A DNA stretch of 64,000 bases, from contig JAEOAD010000040.1 in NCBI GenBank assembly GCA_036365145.1, positions 13,642,501 through 13,706,500 on the forward strand. The letters run 5' to 3'. Under the pieces are notes generated by a model. It had not been told where the DNA came from, made no database searches, and saw only the letters and a program-made list of their open reading frames with translations. Positions 33,561-43,884 of this stretch are shown here, one piece after another (position 1 is the stretch's first letter; every line of letters starts with the position of its first letter). A program made the position numbers and the translations under genes. Origin of the DNA: Orientallactaga sibirica (taxonomy: Eukaryota > Chordata > Mammalia > Rodentia > Dipodidae).

Positions 33561-33565
33561 CTGAC

Positions 33566-33710
33566 CTTTTATTTTGACAGAGTGTCATCCCTTACTAAGT
33601 CACCCAGGCTGTTGTTGAATTCACTCTGTAGCCCAAGCAGGCTTTGTCCTCCTGCTTGAGCATCCTGGGCAGGTGGGACTACAGGCCTGTTCCACCAGGT
33701 CCACCTCAGA
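33566..33710 (-). repeat. old B1-like SINE
   Basis: 'tcacccaggctgttgttgaa' and 'gtgggactacaggcctgt' are reversed B1 blocks, strongly diverged. Confidence 0.65.
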
Positions 33711-33811
33711 ACACAACATTAAATGACAGTAAAATCCTATAAAGTACTTAGAACTCTGTTTCTTCAATGGCTCGTTATTCAAGTGGAGAAAAGTTATTTT
33801 TAAAAATAGAG

Positions 33812-34180
33812 GGGTTAGGGAGAAAGCCCAGTTGGTAAAGCGTTTGTCTCACAAGCACGAGAACCTGCATTTGGTCCCCAGCACCCACATAAATACTGGG
33901 GATGGGGGCATGTGCCTATAATTCTAGCTCTGGGGAGGTGGAAACAGGAGGATCCTTGGGGCTTACTGGCCAGTTGGCCTACTCTAATTAGAGAGCTCCC
34001 GGCCAATGAGAGACCTTGTCTCAAGAAGACTTGGATGGCGTTCCTGAATAGGTAACATCCAAGGTAGTCCTCTGGTCTCTTCACACATAGACACACAGGT
34101 GCGTGCACACTCACACATACAATTGCACCTGCATACATACCAACATACATACACATATATACACATGCATAAAGACCATG
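33812..34180 (+). repeat. B3 SINE
   Basis: Near-complete: head 'agggagaaagcccagttggt', middle 'aattagagagctcccggcc', 'gagagaccttgtctcaag', then a CA/CATA-rich tail. Confidence 0.8.
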
Positions 34181-34304
34181 CACCTGGCATTTGCCTGTTA
34201 GTGATTCAAATCTGAACAGGCCCCAGTCCTATCATTAAGTAGCTGACAACCTCTAAGGAAATGAATTGAAATGTGTACAGATAATTACTATAAAATGTGG
34301 CCAA

Positions 34305-34445
34305 GAGGGCTGGGGCTTAAGGTGCTTGACCCCAGGTTTGATTCCTCAGTACCCACATAAGCCATCATGCACAAGTTGACACATGCGTCTGGAGTTTGTT
34401 TGCAAACTCTCAAATAAATAAACAAATAAAAAATATATATATTTA
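34305..34445 (+). repeat. DIP SINE with internal deletions
   Basis: The A-box region and the CT-rich part are lost, but the 13-bp target repeats 'aaaatgtggccaa' (34292 and 34446) are identical. The deletions therefore arose before or at insertion, or in an otherwise little-changed copy. Confidence 0.93.
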
Positions 34446-34499
34446 AAAATGTGGCCAACTCAATATCCATGACCTCAAAGTGCTTAGCAATACCTTTAC

Positions 34500-34680
34500 A
34501 AGACCCTCATAAGAGGAGAAAAAGATGGTGACATCAAAATAAAAGAGAGACTAATGGAGAGAGGGAGGGGATATGATGGACAGTGGAGCTGTGAAGAGGA
34601 AAGTCGGGGAGGGAAGGGAAATATCATGGTTATTGTCTGTAAGTATAGAAATTGTCACTAAAAATAAAAACAAATGTGGC
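34500..34680 (+). repeat. probable L1 3' end
   Basis: 'gagggaggggatatgatgga' and the A-rich end 'cactaaaaataaaaacaaa' are like rodent L1 3' ends. Confidence 0.45.
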
Positions 34681-35154
34681 CAAATGAGGCTTTATGAAGG
34701 GGTTACTATTTGAACTGAATCTGGAAGGACTGTTTAGTGTTAGGCAAAAAATATTGATTCTGCCTGTTAGAAGAGAAAAGGAACAAAAAGAGGTAGGGTT
34801 TAGCTTAAAGTAAAAACCGTACATCTAAGGAAACCGGCCTTATGGATGGATGTTTCAGAGACTGGTGGTAATTATTGGTCAGATATGGTCTCCATGGGTG
34901 AGTCTACTCCAACACTATTGGTTTTGGTCACTTCTCTCTCTCAAGCTACAAAGTTCAAGGTGAGCGGGCATGAGAGGTCTGACTTGGGTCATGTGCCCAG
35001 CTCTTGTCTACGCAATGCCAGGGGAGATGTGTGTGTGTCGGGGGGCGGTCATCCTTTAACACAAGATCAGAAGAAGCTGATGGCTCTGATGTTGGGCAAC
35101 ACCAATCCATAGGTGGAGGGAAACAGCTTCAGATACAGATGCAGAGAGGGAGAA
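34681..35154. other. anonymous sequence
   Basis: No element recognised. Confidence 0.4.
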
Positions 35155-35745
35155 TTTGTGTGTGTGTGTGTGCGCGTGCAGTATGCCTAGTGTGGTGTAT
35201 GCACATGTGTGTGCAGATGTTCATGCCCCATGCACGTTTGCAGAGGTCTGAAGAGAATGTTGGTGTCTTCCTCTATCACTCATCCATATGTTTTTTTAAA
35301 AAATATTTTATTTATTTATTTGAGAGAGAGAGGAAAGGAGAGAGATTTAGAGAGAATGGGTATGCCAGAGCCTCTAGCCGGTGCAAACGAATTCCAGATG
35401 CCCGCACCACCCTGTGTATCTGGCTTACGTGGGTACTGGATAATCGAACCCGGGTCTTTAGAATTCCCAGGCAAGCGCCTAACCATTAAGCCATCTCTCC
35501 AGCCCTCATCCACATGTTTTCTTTGAGACAGAGTCTCTCACTGAATCCGGAGCTACTGTTTTCAGTCAGACTGTCCGACCAGTGATCCTCAGTGATTCTC
35601 TAGTTTCTGTTCCCCACAGTCCTGGGTTACAGGCACGTGTGGGGCCATGCTCAGCTGTTTACATGAGTGCTAGGGACTTGAACTCAGGGAGAAACAGGCC
35701 CTCTCAGATCCACCACTGAGCCATTTCCCCATGCCCCAAGAGGAA
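35155..35745 (-). repeat. B3 SINE split by a DIP SINE
   Basis: The left part has the (GT)n tail complement. After the DIP the B3 resumes with 'tttgagacagagtctctcac' and ends in 'ccactgagccatttcccc'. Confidence 0.82.
35291..35504 (-). repeat. DIP SINE inside B3
   Basis: Complete reversed copy between 'ctcatccatatg' (35279) and 'ctcatccacatg' (35505). Confidence 0.95.
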
Positions 35746-35931
35746 CGTTTGCACTCGCAGAAGAATCTGCTCGGGCTGGGCATGAGATGAAGGAGGAGAC
35801 CAAGCTGGCCGAGGGGAGGGAAAACGGGGGGTAGGAAGTTTGCCTACCATACTTGGAACTGAGAACAATCAGTGGTTGGGCTCAAGAGGAGCAGATTCTA
35901 TAAGATCTCTGTTTTAAAAATAGCTCTTTGG

Positions 35932-36145
35932 GGGCCGAAGAGATGGCCTAGTGGTTAAGACACTTGCCTATAAAGCCAAAGGACCCAGGTTTGATTCCTC
36001 AGGACCCACGTAAGCCAGATGTGCAAGGAGGCGCATGCATCCGAAGTTCATTTGCAGTGGCTGGAGGCCCTGGTGCACCCATTCTCCCCCGTCTGTCTCC
36101 TCTCTCTCTCTCTGCTTACAAATAAATAAAAATAAAGTAAATTTT
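35932..36145 (+). repeat. DIP SINE
   Basis: Complete copy. 'aaaaatagctctttgg' before and 'aaaaagtagctctttgg' after form the target duplication. Confidence 0.94.
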
Positions 36146-36361
36146 AAAAAGTAGCTCTTTGGAAACAGACTTGGGTTGTACAAAACAAGATGGGAGCAGG
36201 AAGATCAAAAGAGGGTGCTTAGGTGAAAAAGGGAAAGATTTAAAATGATATTATGCCTTCCAGGTTATTGACAACCACAAATGAACACTTTCACTCATTT
36301 CATTTCTTTTCAGAAGAGAAGAAAAGACATCTATTGTTCTTGATTTCATTTATTTATTTGT

Positions 36362-36433
36362 TTATTTTGTAGTACTAGGGCTCAGACCCAGGGCCTGGTG
36401 TGTGCTGTAGCACATTAGCCACACTCCCAGCCT
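36362..36433 (-). repeat. ID/B4-type SINE fragment
   Basis: 'ctagggctcagacccagggc' and 'attagccacactcccagcct' are a reversed ID head, diverged. Confidence 0.65.
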
Positions 36434-36443
36434 ATTATTCTCT

Positions 36444-36661
36444 CTCTCTCTTTTTTAAAGATTTTATTTTTATTTATTTATTTATTAGAGACACAGAGAG
36501 AGAGAGAGAGAGTGAGAATGGGCATGCCAGGGCCTCCAGCCACTGCAAACTCCAGACGCATGTGCCCCCTTGTGCATCTGGCTTACATGGGACCTGGAGA
36601 ATCGAACCGGGGTCCTTAGGCTTTGCAGGCATGTCCTTAATGGCTAAGCCATCTCTCCAGC
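36444..36661 (-). repeat. DIP SINE, first of stacked pair
   Basis: Complete reversed copy between 'cctattattctct' (36431) and 'ccctattctctgt' (36662). Confidence 0.94.
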
Positions 36662-36674
36662 CCTATTCTCTGTC

Positions 36675-36692
36675 TTTTTTTTTTTTTGAGAG

Positions 36693-36735
<43 letters not shown>

Positions 36736-36937
36736 GGTATATATAGAGAATGGGCACTCCAGGCAGCCTCTCAGCCGCTATGAACAAACTCCAGACGCAT
36801 GCACCCCCTTGTGGGCAAGTGCAGCATTGCGCCCATGCGTCACTTTGCGTCTGGCTAAACGTGGGACCTAGAGAATCAAACGGGCATTCTTAGGCTTAGC
36901 AGGCGGGCACCTTAACCCCTAAGCCATCTCTCCAGCA
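36675..36937 (-). repeat. DIP SINE, long second subtype, second of stacked pair
   Basis: Complete reversed copy with the extra central segment. The third target copy, 'ccctattctcttttt', follows at 36938. Confidence 0.94.
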
Positions 36938-36953
36938 CCCTATTCTCTTTTTT

Positions 36954-37805
36954 AATGAATCCAGCACTAGAGACTCAAGAGGCTAAGATGCACCATACAT
37001 CCCAAGGTGCACAAGGGGAGCCAGGCCCCGTGTTCGGTTCTCTGACTGGGATGCTGTCTATCATGTGAGGCATCCCCGCTAGGTTGGCGAGGAGAGCCAG
37101 GCTCAGTTATCCCGCTGAGTGTGCTCTGCTTCATGAGACATCTCAACCACCTCTGGCTGCCCTTTGCTGTGCTGCACCACAGGCCTTGACCCACTTCTTC
37201 AGCACCAGGAGGATGTTCGTTTGAGGTTGTCCACTTGAGTAAACAGCTCTAGACCATCTGAATCCTGCCTCATGTGCTGACGTGGCCTGAAAGGGAGTTT
37301 TTCTTGCTCCCCTTGGAGAGAGGATTTTTTCCAGAAGGCGTTTCCAAACATGATCTACGGTGGTGACTGATCATGTGCTTAGAGGCTATGCCCAAGGTCA
37401 GTGATGGCAGAGAAGGAGACAACCAGAACCGTGGGGTGTGAAGAAGGTTGGTGTGTGAGTGATTTTTTTTGCCTCGGCTAAAATCTCTGTTCTGCCTCCT
37501 CGTGTCTTAGATGTCGGAGGTGACACTGGACCTGCCCTCGGAGTTGCTGTGCGATTTCACGGTGACGAAGCATGTATGTAATGGTGTTGGAAGAGCATCT
37601 GGCGTGGTAAAAGGGCTTAAATAATGCAGCTTTCTTCGTTATTGTTGGTATTATTATCTCATCGAAGACACGGAAATTTTCCAAATAGTTCTATGACATT
37701 TGAGCTTCAGTGCCATCTAGTGGCTGGGACATCTGAGACGGTGCTAACATATGTTGACCTCTTAGGTGACAAAAGTGCCCCTTGTACTCTGTTAGATAGT
37801 GACTG
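36954..37805. other. anonymous sequence with CTCF-like site
   Basis: About 850 bp with no recognised repeat. An AG-flanked segment at 37508-37573 (ATGTCGGAGGTGACACTGG start) was examined as a possible exon, but no downstream donor or known protein supports it. Confidence 0.45.
37710..37723 (-). promoter_or_regulatory. CTCF core motif in unique sequence
   Basis: On the minus strand it reads CCACTAGATGGCAC, which fits all 14 positions of CCASYAGRKGGCRS. It is outside any recognised repeat. Occupancy is unknown. Confidence 0.5.
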
Positions 37806-37806
37806 T

Positions 37807-37967
37807 AGCCAGGTGTGGTGGCACACGCCTTTAATCCCAACACTCAGGAGGCGGAGGTAGGAGGATCGCCATGAATTCGAGGCCACCCTGAGACTACATA
37901 GTGAATTCCAGGTCAGCCTGGATTAGAGTGAAACCCTACCTCAAAAACAAAGAAACAAACAAAAAAT
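37807..37967 (+). repeat. B1 SINE
   Basis: Full-length. 'agtgactgta' before and 'cgtgactgaa' after suggest the target duplication. Confidence 0.93.
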
Positions 37968-38087
37968 CGTGACTGAATTAATGGCCTGGATTGCACAAAG
38001 AGAGTAACTGTCTTTATAGACAGAAAAGTGGATAGGGATGGGGTTATGATAGTCACACGTCATCAGCTGTATTCGTTCCCTTCTCTA

Positions 38088-38244
38088 CAATCGAACTCCA
38101 GATGCATGTGCCCCCTTGTGTGCATGTGCGACATTGTGCGCTTGCATCACTGTGCGTCTGGCTTACGTGGGACCTGGAGAGTAGAACAAAAGTCCTTAGC
38201 CTTTGCAGGCATGAGCCTTAACCGCTAAGCCATCTCTCCAGCCC
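38088..38244 (-). repeat. DIP SINE, long second subtype, 3' truncated
   Basis: The reversed head and central part are present; the CT-rich part and tail are missing at the left edge. Confidence 0.88.
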
Positions 38245-38722
38245 ACTTGTCACTTTCATGTATTTAGTTACTTTTGTTTGGTCGTGAGAGGCAGCCGATG
38301 TAGAGAATCACAACTTGTCTGGTGCTGAGAACAAGTGACTGATGAGTGCTTGGTCCTTCATGGGACATACACATCATCTCCTCCAGGGAACATCATGGAG
38401 AACGAGACAGAGAGAATACAAGAACTGGAAGATGGGGAGGAGTGCTGTGGAACTCTGGCGTTCCAACTTTTGATAAGGCCTTTGCACTCACGAGCTCACC
38501 CCAGCTGTGGGTCCCTCTGTAAGACCTGCCTGCGATGAGGCCATTCAGCATTCTGTTACAGAAAGGGGAGGAGCTTGGAAGGCCACTCCCTTCTCTCCTT
38601 AGCGAATGACAGTTAAAGGTTGCCAGGGCAAGTGGGGTCATTTTTTTCCCAAGGCATAGCCATTGGTAAGTGATGAAAAATAGTGCAATCAGACTGAGGG
38701 GGATCACAGAGGGTAATGTGCA
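38245..38722. other. anonymous sequence
   Basis: No element recognised; frames on both strands lack support. Confidence 0.4.
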
Positions 38723-39084
38723 TGTTGCAGTCAGGTTCGCATTGCTGGCAGAAGACACTCGACCAAGAACAGCTTGTGTGTGTGTGTGTGTGGGGGGGAG
38801 CATTTATTTTGGCTTACAGACTTGAGGGGGAGCTCCATGAAGGCAGGGGAAACTATAGCATGAGCAGAGGGTGGACATCACCTCTTGGTCAACATCACAT
38901 GGACAACAGCAACAGGAGAGTGTGCTGAACACTGGCAAGAGGCAGCTGGTTATAACACCCATAAGCCCATCCCCAATAATACCGCTGCCTCCAGGAGGCG
39001 TTAATTCCCAAACTGCTGTCAGTGGGGGAACCTAGCATTAAGACCACCTGAGTTTATGGGGGACACCTGAATCAAACCACCACA
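38723..39084 (-). mobile_element. MaLR-like solo LTR
   Basis: In element sense it begins TGTGGTGGTTTGATTCAGG and ends 'aacctgactgcaaca', with AATAAA in the 3' third and a (AC)n stretch beside it. Flanks 'gtgca' and 'gtggg' match at 3 of 5 bases. It is about 3 kb from a related copy. Confidence 0.75.
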
Positions 39085-39196
39085 GTGGGGAACATATGAT
39101 TAAAATGTAATGACACATATGAAATGTCTAGTTGAGGCAGTGGGGGAAGATGTTTCATATGTCAAAATGGAATATGAATTTTTTTAAAAAGTCAAA

Positions 39197-39391
39197 GGCT
39201 AGGGAGATGCTTTGGTGGTTCAAGCCAGTTGCTTACGAGGCCTGCTGGCCTGAGTTCAATTGAGCACCCACGTAAAGCCGGGTGCGATGTGTCTGGCATT
39301 TGTTTGCAGTGAGAAAAGATCCTGGCATGCATGTGCACGCACACACACACACATACACACACACAAATAAATAAATTAAATTAAATAAACA
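39197..39391 (+). repeat. B2/DIP-like SINE with CA tail
   Basis: Head 'ggctagggagatgctttggt' and body 'ggcatttgtttgcagtg' are related to DIP, but the tail is CA-rich as in B2/B3. Confidence 0.7.
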
Positions 39392-39570
39392 GGGCTAGAG
39401 AGATGGCTCAGCTGTTAAACACTTTTCTGCAAAGCCTAATGACCCAAGTTTGATTCCTCAGTCCCCATGTAAAACCAGATGCACAAAGTGGCACAAATGT
39501 CCAGAGTTTGTTTGCAGTGGCTAGAGGCCTTGGTGTTCCCATTCTCTATCTGCCTCTCTCGCTCTCTCAA

Positions 39571-39621
<51 letters not shown>

Positions 39622-39640
39622 AATATTTAAAAAGTAAAAT
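39392..39640 (+). repeat. DIP SINE with (AAAT)n expansion
   Basis: Forward copy with about 60 bp of pure (AAAT)n (39570-39632). Confidence 0.93.
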
Positions 39641-39961
39641 AAAAACTAGGTTCACTTGCTTTCACAATTTATTTAAATTTCTTTTTAAAAGAAGTTCAGT
39701 TTCTACAACCTGGAGAATGTCTGTTTAAGTGATCTTCCATGTCCCCTAAGTGCGTACTGTTTGGGACTTCCCCAGAGAGTAGGACAATGATGGTGGCGAT
39801 GGCATCCACTCTGCTGTGCTCCACAATTCCTCTCTCTCTTCCCCACATAGAGGAGGAGATGGAAACAGTCTTAGCAGAGGAGCTACTGCCGGGGCTGCTC
39901 TGCAGAGCTCACCCATTCTCTGGGTCAGTTGATTCTCCTTTCTGAGCCCAGCCTTCCTGTT
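39641..39961. other. anonymous sequence
   Basis: No element recognised. Confidence 0.4.
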
Positions 39962-39973
39962 CCGGGGCTCTTT

Positions 39974-39975
<2 letters not shown>

Positions 39976-40020
<45 letters not shown>

Positions 40021-40173
40021 TTTTTTTAGTATTTCAAAGTAAGGTTTCACTCTGGTGCAGGCTGACCTGGAAATTGCTATGTAGTCTCAGGGTGGCCTTG
40101 AACTCGCAGCGATTCTCCTACCTCTGCCTCCCGAGTGCTGGAATTAAAGGCGTGCGCCACCACGTCCTGCTCT
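39976..40173 (-). repeat. B1 SINE with (TTTA)n tail, first of stacked pair
   Basis: Reversed B1 with a (TTTA)n tail of about 55 bp at its left. 'ccggggctcttttt' (39962) and 'ccagggctctttttt' (40174) flank it. Confidence 0.94.
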
Positions 40174-40188
40174 CCAGGGCTCTTTTTT

Positions 40189-40228
40189 ATAAGATTTTAA
40201 TTTTATTTATTTACTTATTAGAGACAGA

Positions 40229-40264
<36 letters not shown>

Positions 40265-40415
40265 GAAGTGCACACCAGGGCCTCTATCCACTGCAAACGA
40301 ACTCCAGACATGTGCCAACATGTGCATATGGCTTACGTGGGACCAGGAGAATCGAACCAGGGTCCTTAGGCTTTGCAGGCATGTGCCTTAACTGCTAAGC
40401 CATCTCTCCAGCCCT
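40189..40415 (-). repeat. DIP SINE, second of stacked pair
   Basis: Complete reversed copy. The third target copy, 'tgagggctctttttt', follows at 40416. Confidence 0.95.
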
Positions 40416-40430
40416 TGAGGGCTCTTTTTT

Positions 40431-40776
40431 AAGCTTCCTGAATGGCAAACATCTTCCTTGAGCCCACTAGGCTGCCTGGTGCATAAATGAGTTCTCCTTT
40501 ATTTAGGTGTGTTCTTTAGACCCGAGAGGATAATTATAATAGTTGACTTTAGAGCAGTCAATGCTCAAGTGCTCGATGGATGCTCAAGGTCAGGGTCTTG
40601 TCCTAAAATCTCACTTCTTTCTCATCTCCTTGGCAGCCTCCATTGTTTAGCCAATCTGTAAAAGAGATTTCTGTTCACATGCGGCCGGTAGCAAAGAACA
40701 GATGATTTCCTACATAGCTGGTTTTTGACTTAGAAATGTGGCATTAAGATGGGGGTTTAGCCTTTTAATAGTGGCA
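40431..40776. other. anonymous sequence
   Basis: No element recognised. Confidence 0.4.
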
Positions 40777-40902
40777 CCTTTGGAGCCAGGTGTTGTGGCA
40801 CAAACATGTTCTCTCCGCATGTAGGAGGCTGAGGCAGGAGGATCTTCATGTTTGAGGCCAGCCTGCGAGGTTGCATCTCAAAATTAAAACAAACAAAACA
40901 AA
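40777..40902 (+). repeat. old B1-like SINE
   Basis: 'aggaggctgaggcaggagga' and 'gtttgaggccagcctgcgag' are B1/7SL-like but diverged, with an A/C tail. Confidence 0.72.
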
Positions 40903-41990
40903 AAGTGGAATCTTTTTTCGCCTTTTCTCTTCTAGGCCTGATAAGCGTGACAATTGCAGTTTTGCCCAAAATATACTATTGTTGAACACATTTCTGATGA
41001 CTCCCAGGTGACCACAGAAGAACTTTTTGAAGTTTTCTTCAGGCAGTTAATTTAGGGAAACCATATCTAGCCAATTAAAATCCAGCTTTTTAAGTGTTGG
41101 CTTAGTTTGCATTCTCCAAAGGATAACAATTGTCTGTATTTGGACTTTGCATAGACTCCCCTTATTAGTAATGCCATGATTTACCTATCTTGAGTCTGTA
41201 ATCCCTGCTGCTTGGTTTTGGGATGCATCATGTTTATTCTAGGAAGGTCGGAGTTATAAAGAACTCTGCTTGGGGTGTGGGTGAGTGAGAGTGTGTGTGT
41301 GTTACTGTCTCTACGTTTGATGGCCTGCACAGGAAACGTGAGGCGTAATCAGACTATAAAACTCCAACGGGAGAGGAGATTGTCATTTCGGCTGTGGACT
41401 AAGTAGATAATAGACAGCTATTTACTCGTCAGAGAGATAAGGGAATGAGTTTGATTCCTCATTAAAAGCTTCTTGGTTAAAGTGTTTAAAAAAAAGAGCT
41501 CTGGATCTTTGCTTATTAAGTTACATAAACAAGGTGAAGTGTCATGGGGTGGGGTGGGGGGGATGGAAACTCTTGGTGTGACCTATAATTAGAAAATTTC
41601 CACAGGGAGAATGAAAACAGAGGCGGTATGCTACTTCCTGACCCCACTCACCCATGGAGGCTGAGCTGCTGGGTGAGAGACAGATAAGCAAACACCAAGG
41701 AAAGGGAACCTGAGCCAGACTGCCTGCGCGCCGCCGATATCCGAGAGGCAGGACTTGGATGTGTGCTTGTAGTTTAAATGACCTCCAAGCACCTTGACAA
41801 GGAGCAGCATTGCCTTCATGAACTGCAATTAACCAAATCGTGTGACAGTATCCCATGCAGCACTTGGCAGAAGACCTCTACTCGCTGGCTGCTCATGAAA
41901 GAGAAGGCGCCCTGGGTGGCTTCCCCTGTATGTCTCTCCCTGCCCCCGGCACCCTCCCCACCACCTGGTGGCTGCTCTGAAGGGTGAGGG
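40903..41990. other. longest repeat-poor block near the centre
   Basis: About 1.1 kb with no recognised element. 41200-41470 is even in composition with a short GT run. No open frame with coding character. Confidence 0.45.
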
Positions 41991-42317
41991 TGACAGTCAC
42001 CTTCTCATTGCTGAACTAAAGCAGCTGATGGGAGGAAAGGGATTATTTTGGCTTTCAGTCTCAAGGCGAAGCTCCATGATGGCAGGAAAAGGATGGTAGA
42101 GCAGAGGTCGGACATCACTTCTTGCCACAGCAGGTGGAAAACAACAGCAGGAGAGTGAGCGGAATTCTAGCAAGGGGCAGCTGGCTATAATACCCAAATC
42201 CACCCTCTGGAAAACACCTTTTCCAGCAAGGATCCACATCCCAAATTGCCACCAGCTGGTGGACCACGCATTCAGAACTCACGAGTTGATGGGGGACATC
42301 TGATCCAAACCACGGCA
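41991..42317 (-). mobile_element. MaLR-like solo LTR
   Basis: Same family as the copy at 38.72-39.08 kb, since both share 'gaagctccatgatggcagg'-type and 'ggggcagctggctataatac'-type blocks. 'gtgagg' occurs just before (41984) and just after (42318). Confidence 0.72.
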
Positions 42318-42499
42318 GTGAGGCTGCCTGCTCACCTGCTGCTCAAGCTCCTGAAAGTACTTAGAAAGCTCCAAGGGTGTAACTGTTCTGTCATCTATGT
42401 GAAATGTGTCTTTGCATGGGATGTCATGCTTTTCCCTACTTTGACATAGACCAGGAATCTGAGCTCTGGAGGCTGTGTTTAAGGATAGACCCATTTTTC

Positions 42500-42736
42500 G
42501 GGCTGGAGAGATGGCTTAGTGGTTAAGGAGTCTGCCCGCGAAGCCTAAGAATGCTTGTTCGAATCTCCAGGTCACACGTTTAGCCAGATGCAAAAGTGAC
42601 GCAAGTGCGCAATGTCGCACATGCGCATAAGGGGGTGTGCAAGTCTGGAGTTCGTTCACAGTGGCTGAGAAGCCCTGGTGTGTCCATTCTCTCTCTGCCT
42701 CTTCCTCTCTGTCTCTCTCAAATTAAAAAAAAAAAA
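42500..42736 (+). repeat. DIP SINE, long second subtype
   Basis: Complete copy with the extra 'gcgcaatgtcgcacatgcgc' segment, between two identical 'atagacccatt' repeats (42485 and 42737). Confidence 0.95.
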
Positions 42737-42826
42737 TAGACCCATTGTGCCCCACGTGAGGGTTATAGAAGTGACAGGGACCCAGGGTGGTTATGTGGGG
42801 TGTAGTTACAGGGAGCCTGGGTTTTA

Positions 42827-43040
42827 ATTTTTTTTGTTTTTATTTATTTATTTGAGAGACAGAGAGAGAGAGAGAAGAAGGGAGAGAATGAGCATGCCAG
42901 GGCCTCTAGTCACTGCAAATGAACACCAGACACATGTGCTACCTTGTGTATCTGGCTTACGTGGGTCCTGAGGAACTGAACCTGGGTCTTGGGCTTACCA
43001 GGCAAGCACCTTAAGTGCTAAGCCATCTCTCCAGATCTGA
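42827..43040 (-). repeat. DIP SINE
   Basis: Reversed copy. 'cctgggttttaa' at the left and 'cctgggttttat' at the right flank it. Confidence 0.93.
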
Positions 43041-43195
43041 ACCTGGGTTTTATAGAGGCCACCACCACCTCTGCTGTGGCTCACAGACAGTGTGTTCCTG
43101 AGTGTGCCATTGTGAGAGCACTTCACATTTGCCAATGCCCTCCGTGCTAGGGAAGAGCAGACGGGGGCAAGGGTCCTGGGGGTGAGGCAAGAGTC

Positions 43196-43450
43196 AGGTG
43201 TGTTCCATCACTTACTTGCATGTGACTTTGGGAAAATAGGTTCACGCTCCTGCAGCTCCATTTCTTCCTTTGTGCAAATGTTCTATCTACACATTCCTGC
43301 ACGAACCAAGAGTTGGTCCCAGTTGTTTGTCACTGGGATCCATAAGGCAATAGATCGGTGAACTGTCTGAATGGGTGATTGGCTCTCGAGCACCTACCAC
43401 AGTGGCCGAGAGTACAGAGGTGCTTCATTTATACTGACTTAATAAATACA
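43196..43450 (+). repeat. MIR SINE
   Basis: 'cacttacttgcatgtgactt' and 'ctccatttcttcctttgtgc' follow the MIR core, then a diverged 3' part ending 'ataaataca'. Confidence 0.6.
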
Positions 43451-43470
43451 TGTTAAAAAAAACTCCTGGA

Positions 43471-43688
43471 GGGCTGGAGAGATGGCTTAGTGGTTAAGGC
43501 GCCTGCCCGTGATGCCTAAGAATGTCCATTTGAATCTCCAGGTCCCATGTTTAGCCAGACGCAAAAGTGACACAAGCGCACAATGTCGCCCATGCGCACA
43601 AGGGGGCGCATGCGTCTGGAGTTCATTCACGGCGGCGGAGAGGCTGCTGGCGCTTCCATTCTCTCTCTCTCTCTCTCTCTCTCTGGAA
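43471..43688 (+). repeat. DIP SINE, long second subtype
   Basis: Forward copy ending in a (CT)n run without an A-rich tail. Positions 43596-43609 read GCACAAGGGGGCGC, 12 of 14 to the CTCF core. Confidence 0.93.
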
Positions 43689-43884
43689 TAGTGACTGACA
43701 CATAAATAGCATGATTCTATCCCCCACCATACTTTCTTTCCTTTATAGCAAAGATGTCACTAAGTGAATGACCTTAAACAACTAACTGAAAGACCTTAAC
43801 AGAGTCTTGGTATTCATGCGTAAATGAAGTTCCAGCACTTTTTAGCGTTTTCACTATGTCCCACACGCCTAGACCCACACCTTA

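Noticed and set aside
35004..35489. Plus-strand frame of 161 codons
   Set aside because: It crosses a GT-rich B3 tail and then a reversed DIP SINE, so it is repeat read-through.
41954..41967. CTCF-like word (minus strand CCACCAGGTGGTGG)
   Set aside because: It has T where the core needs C at position 12, in a position of high information, so it is left out.
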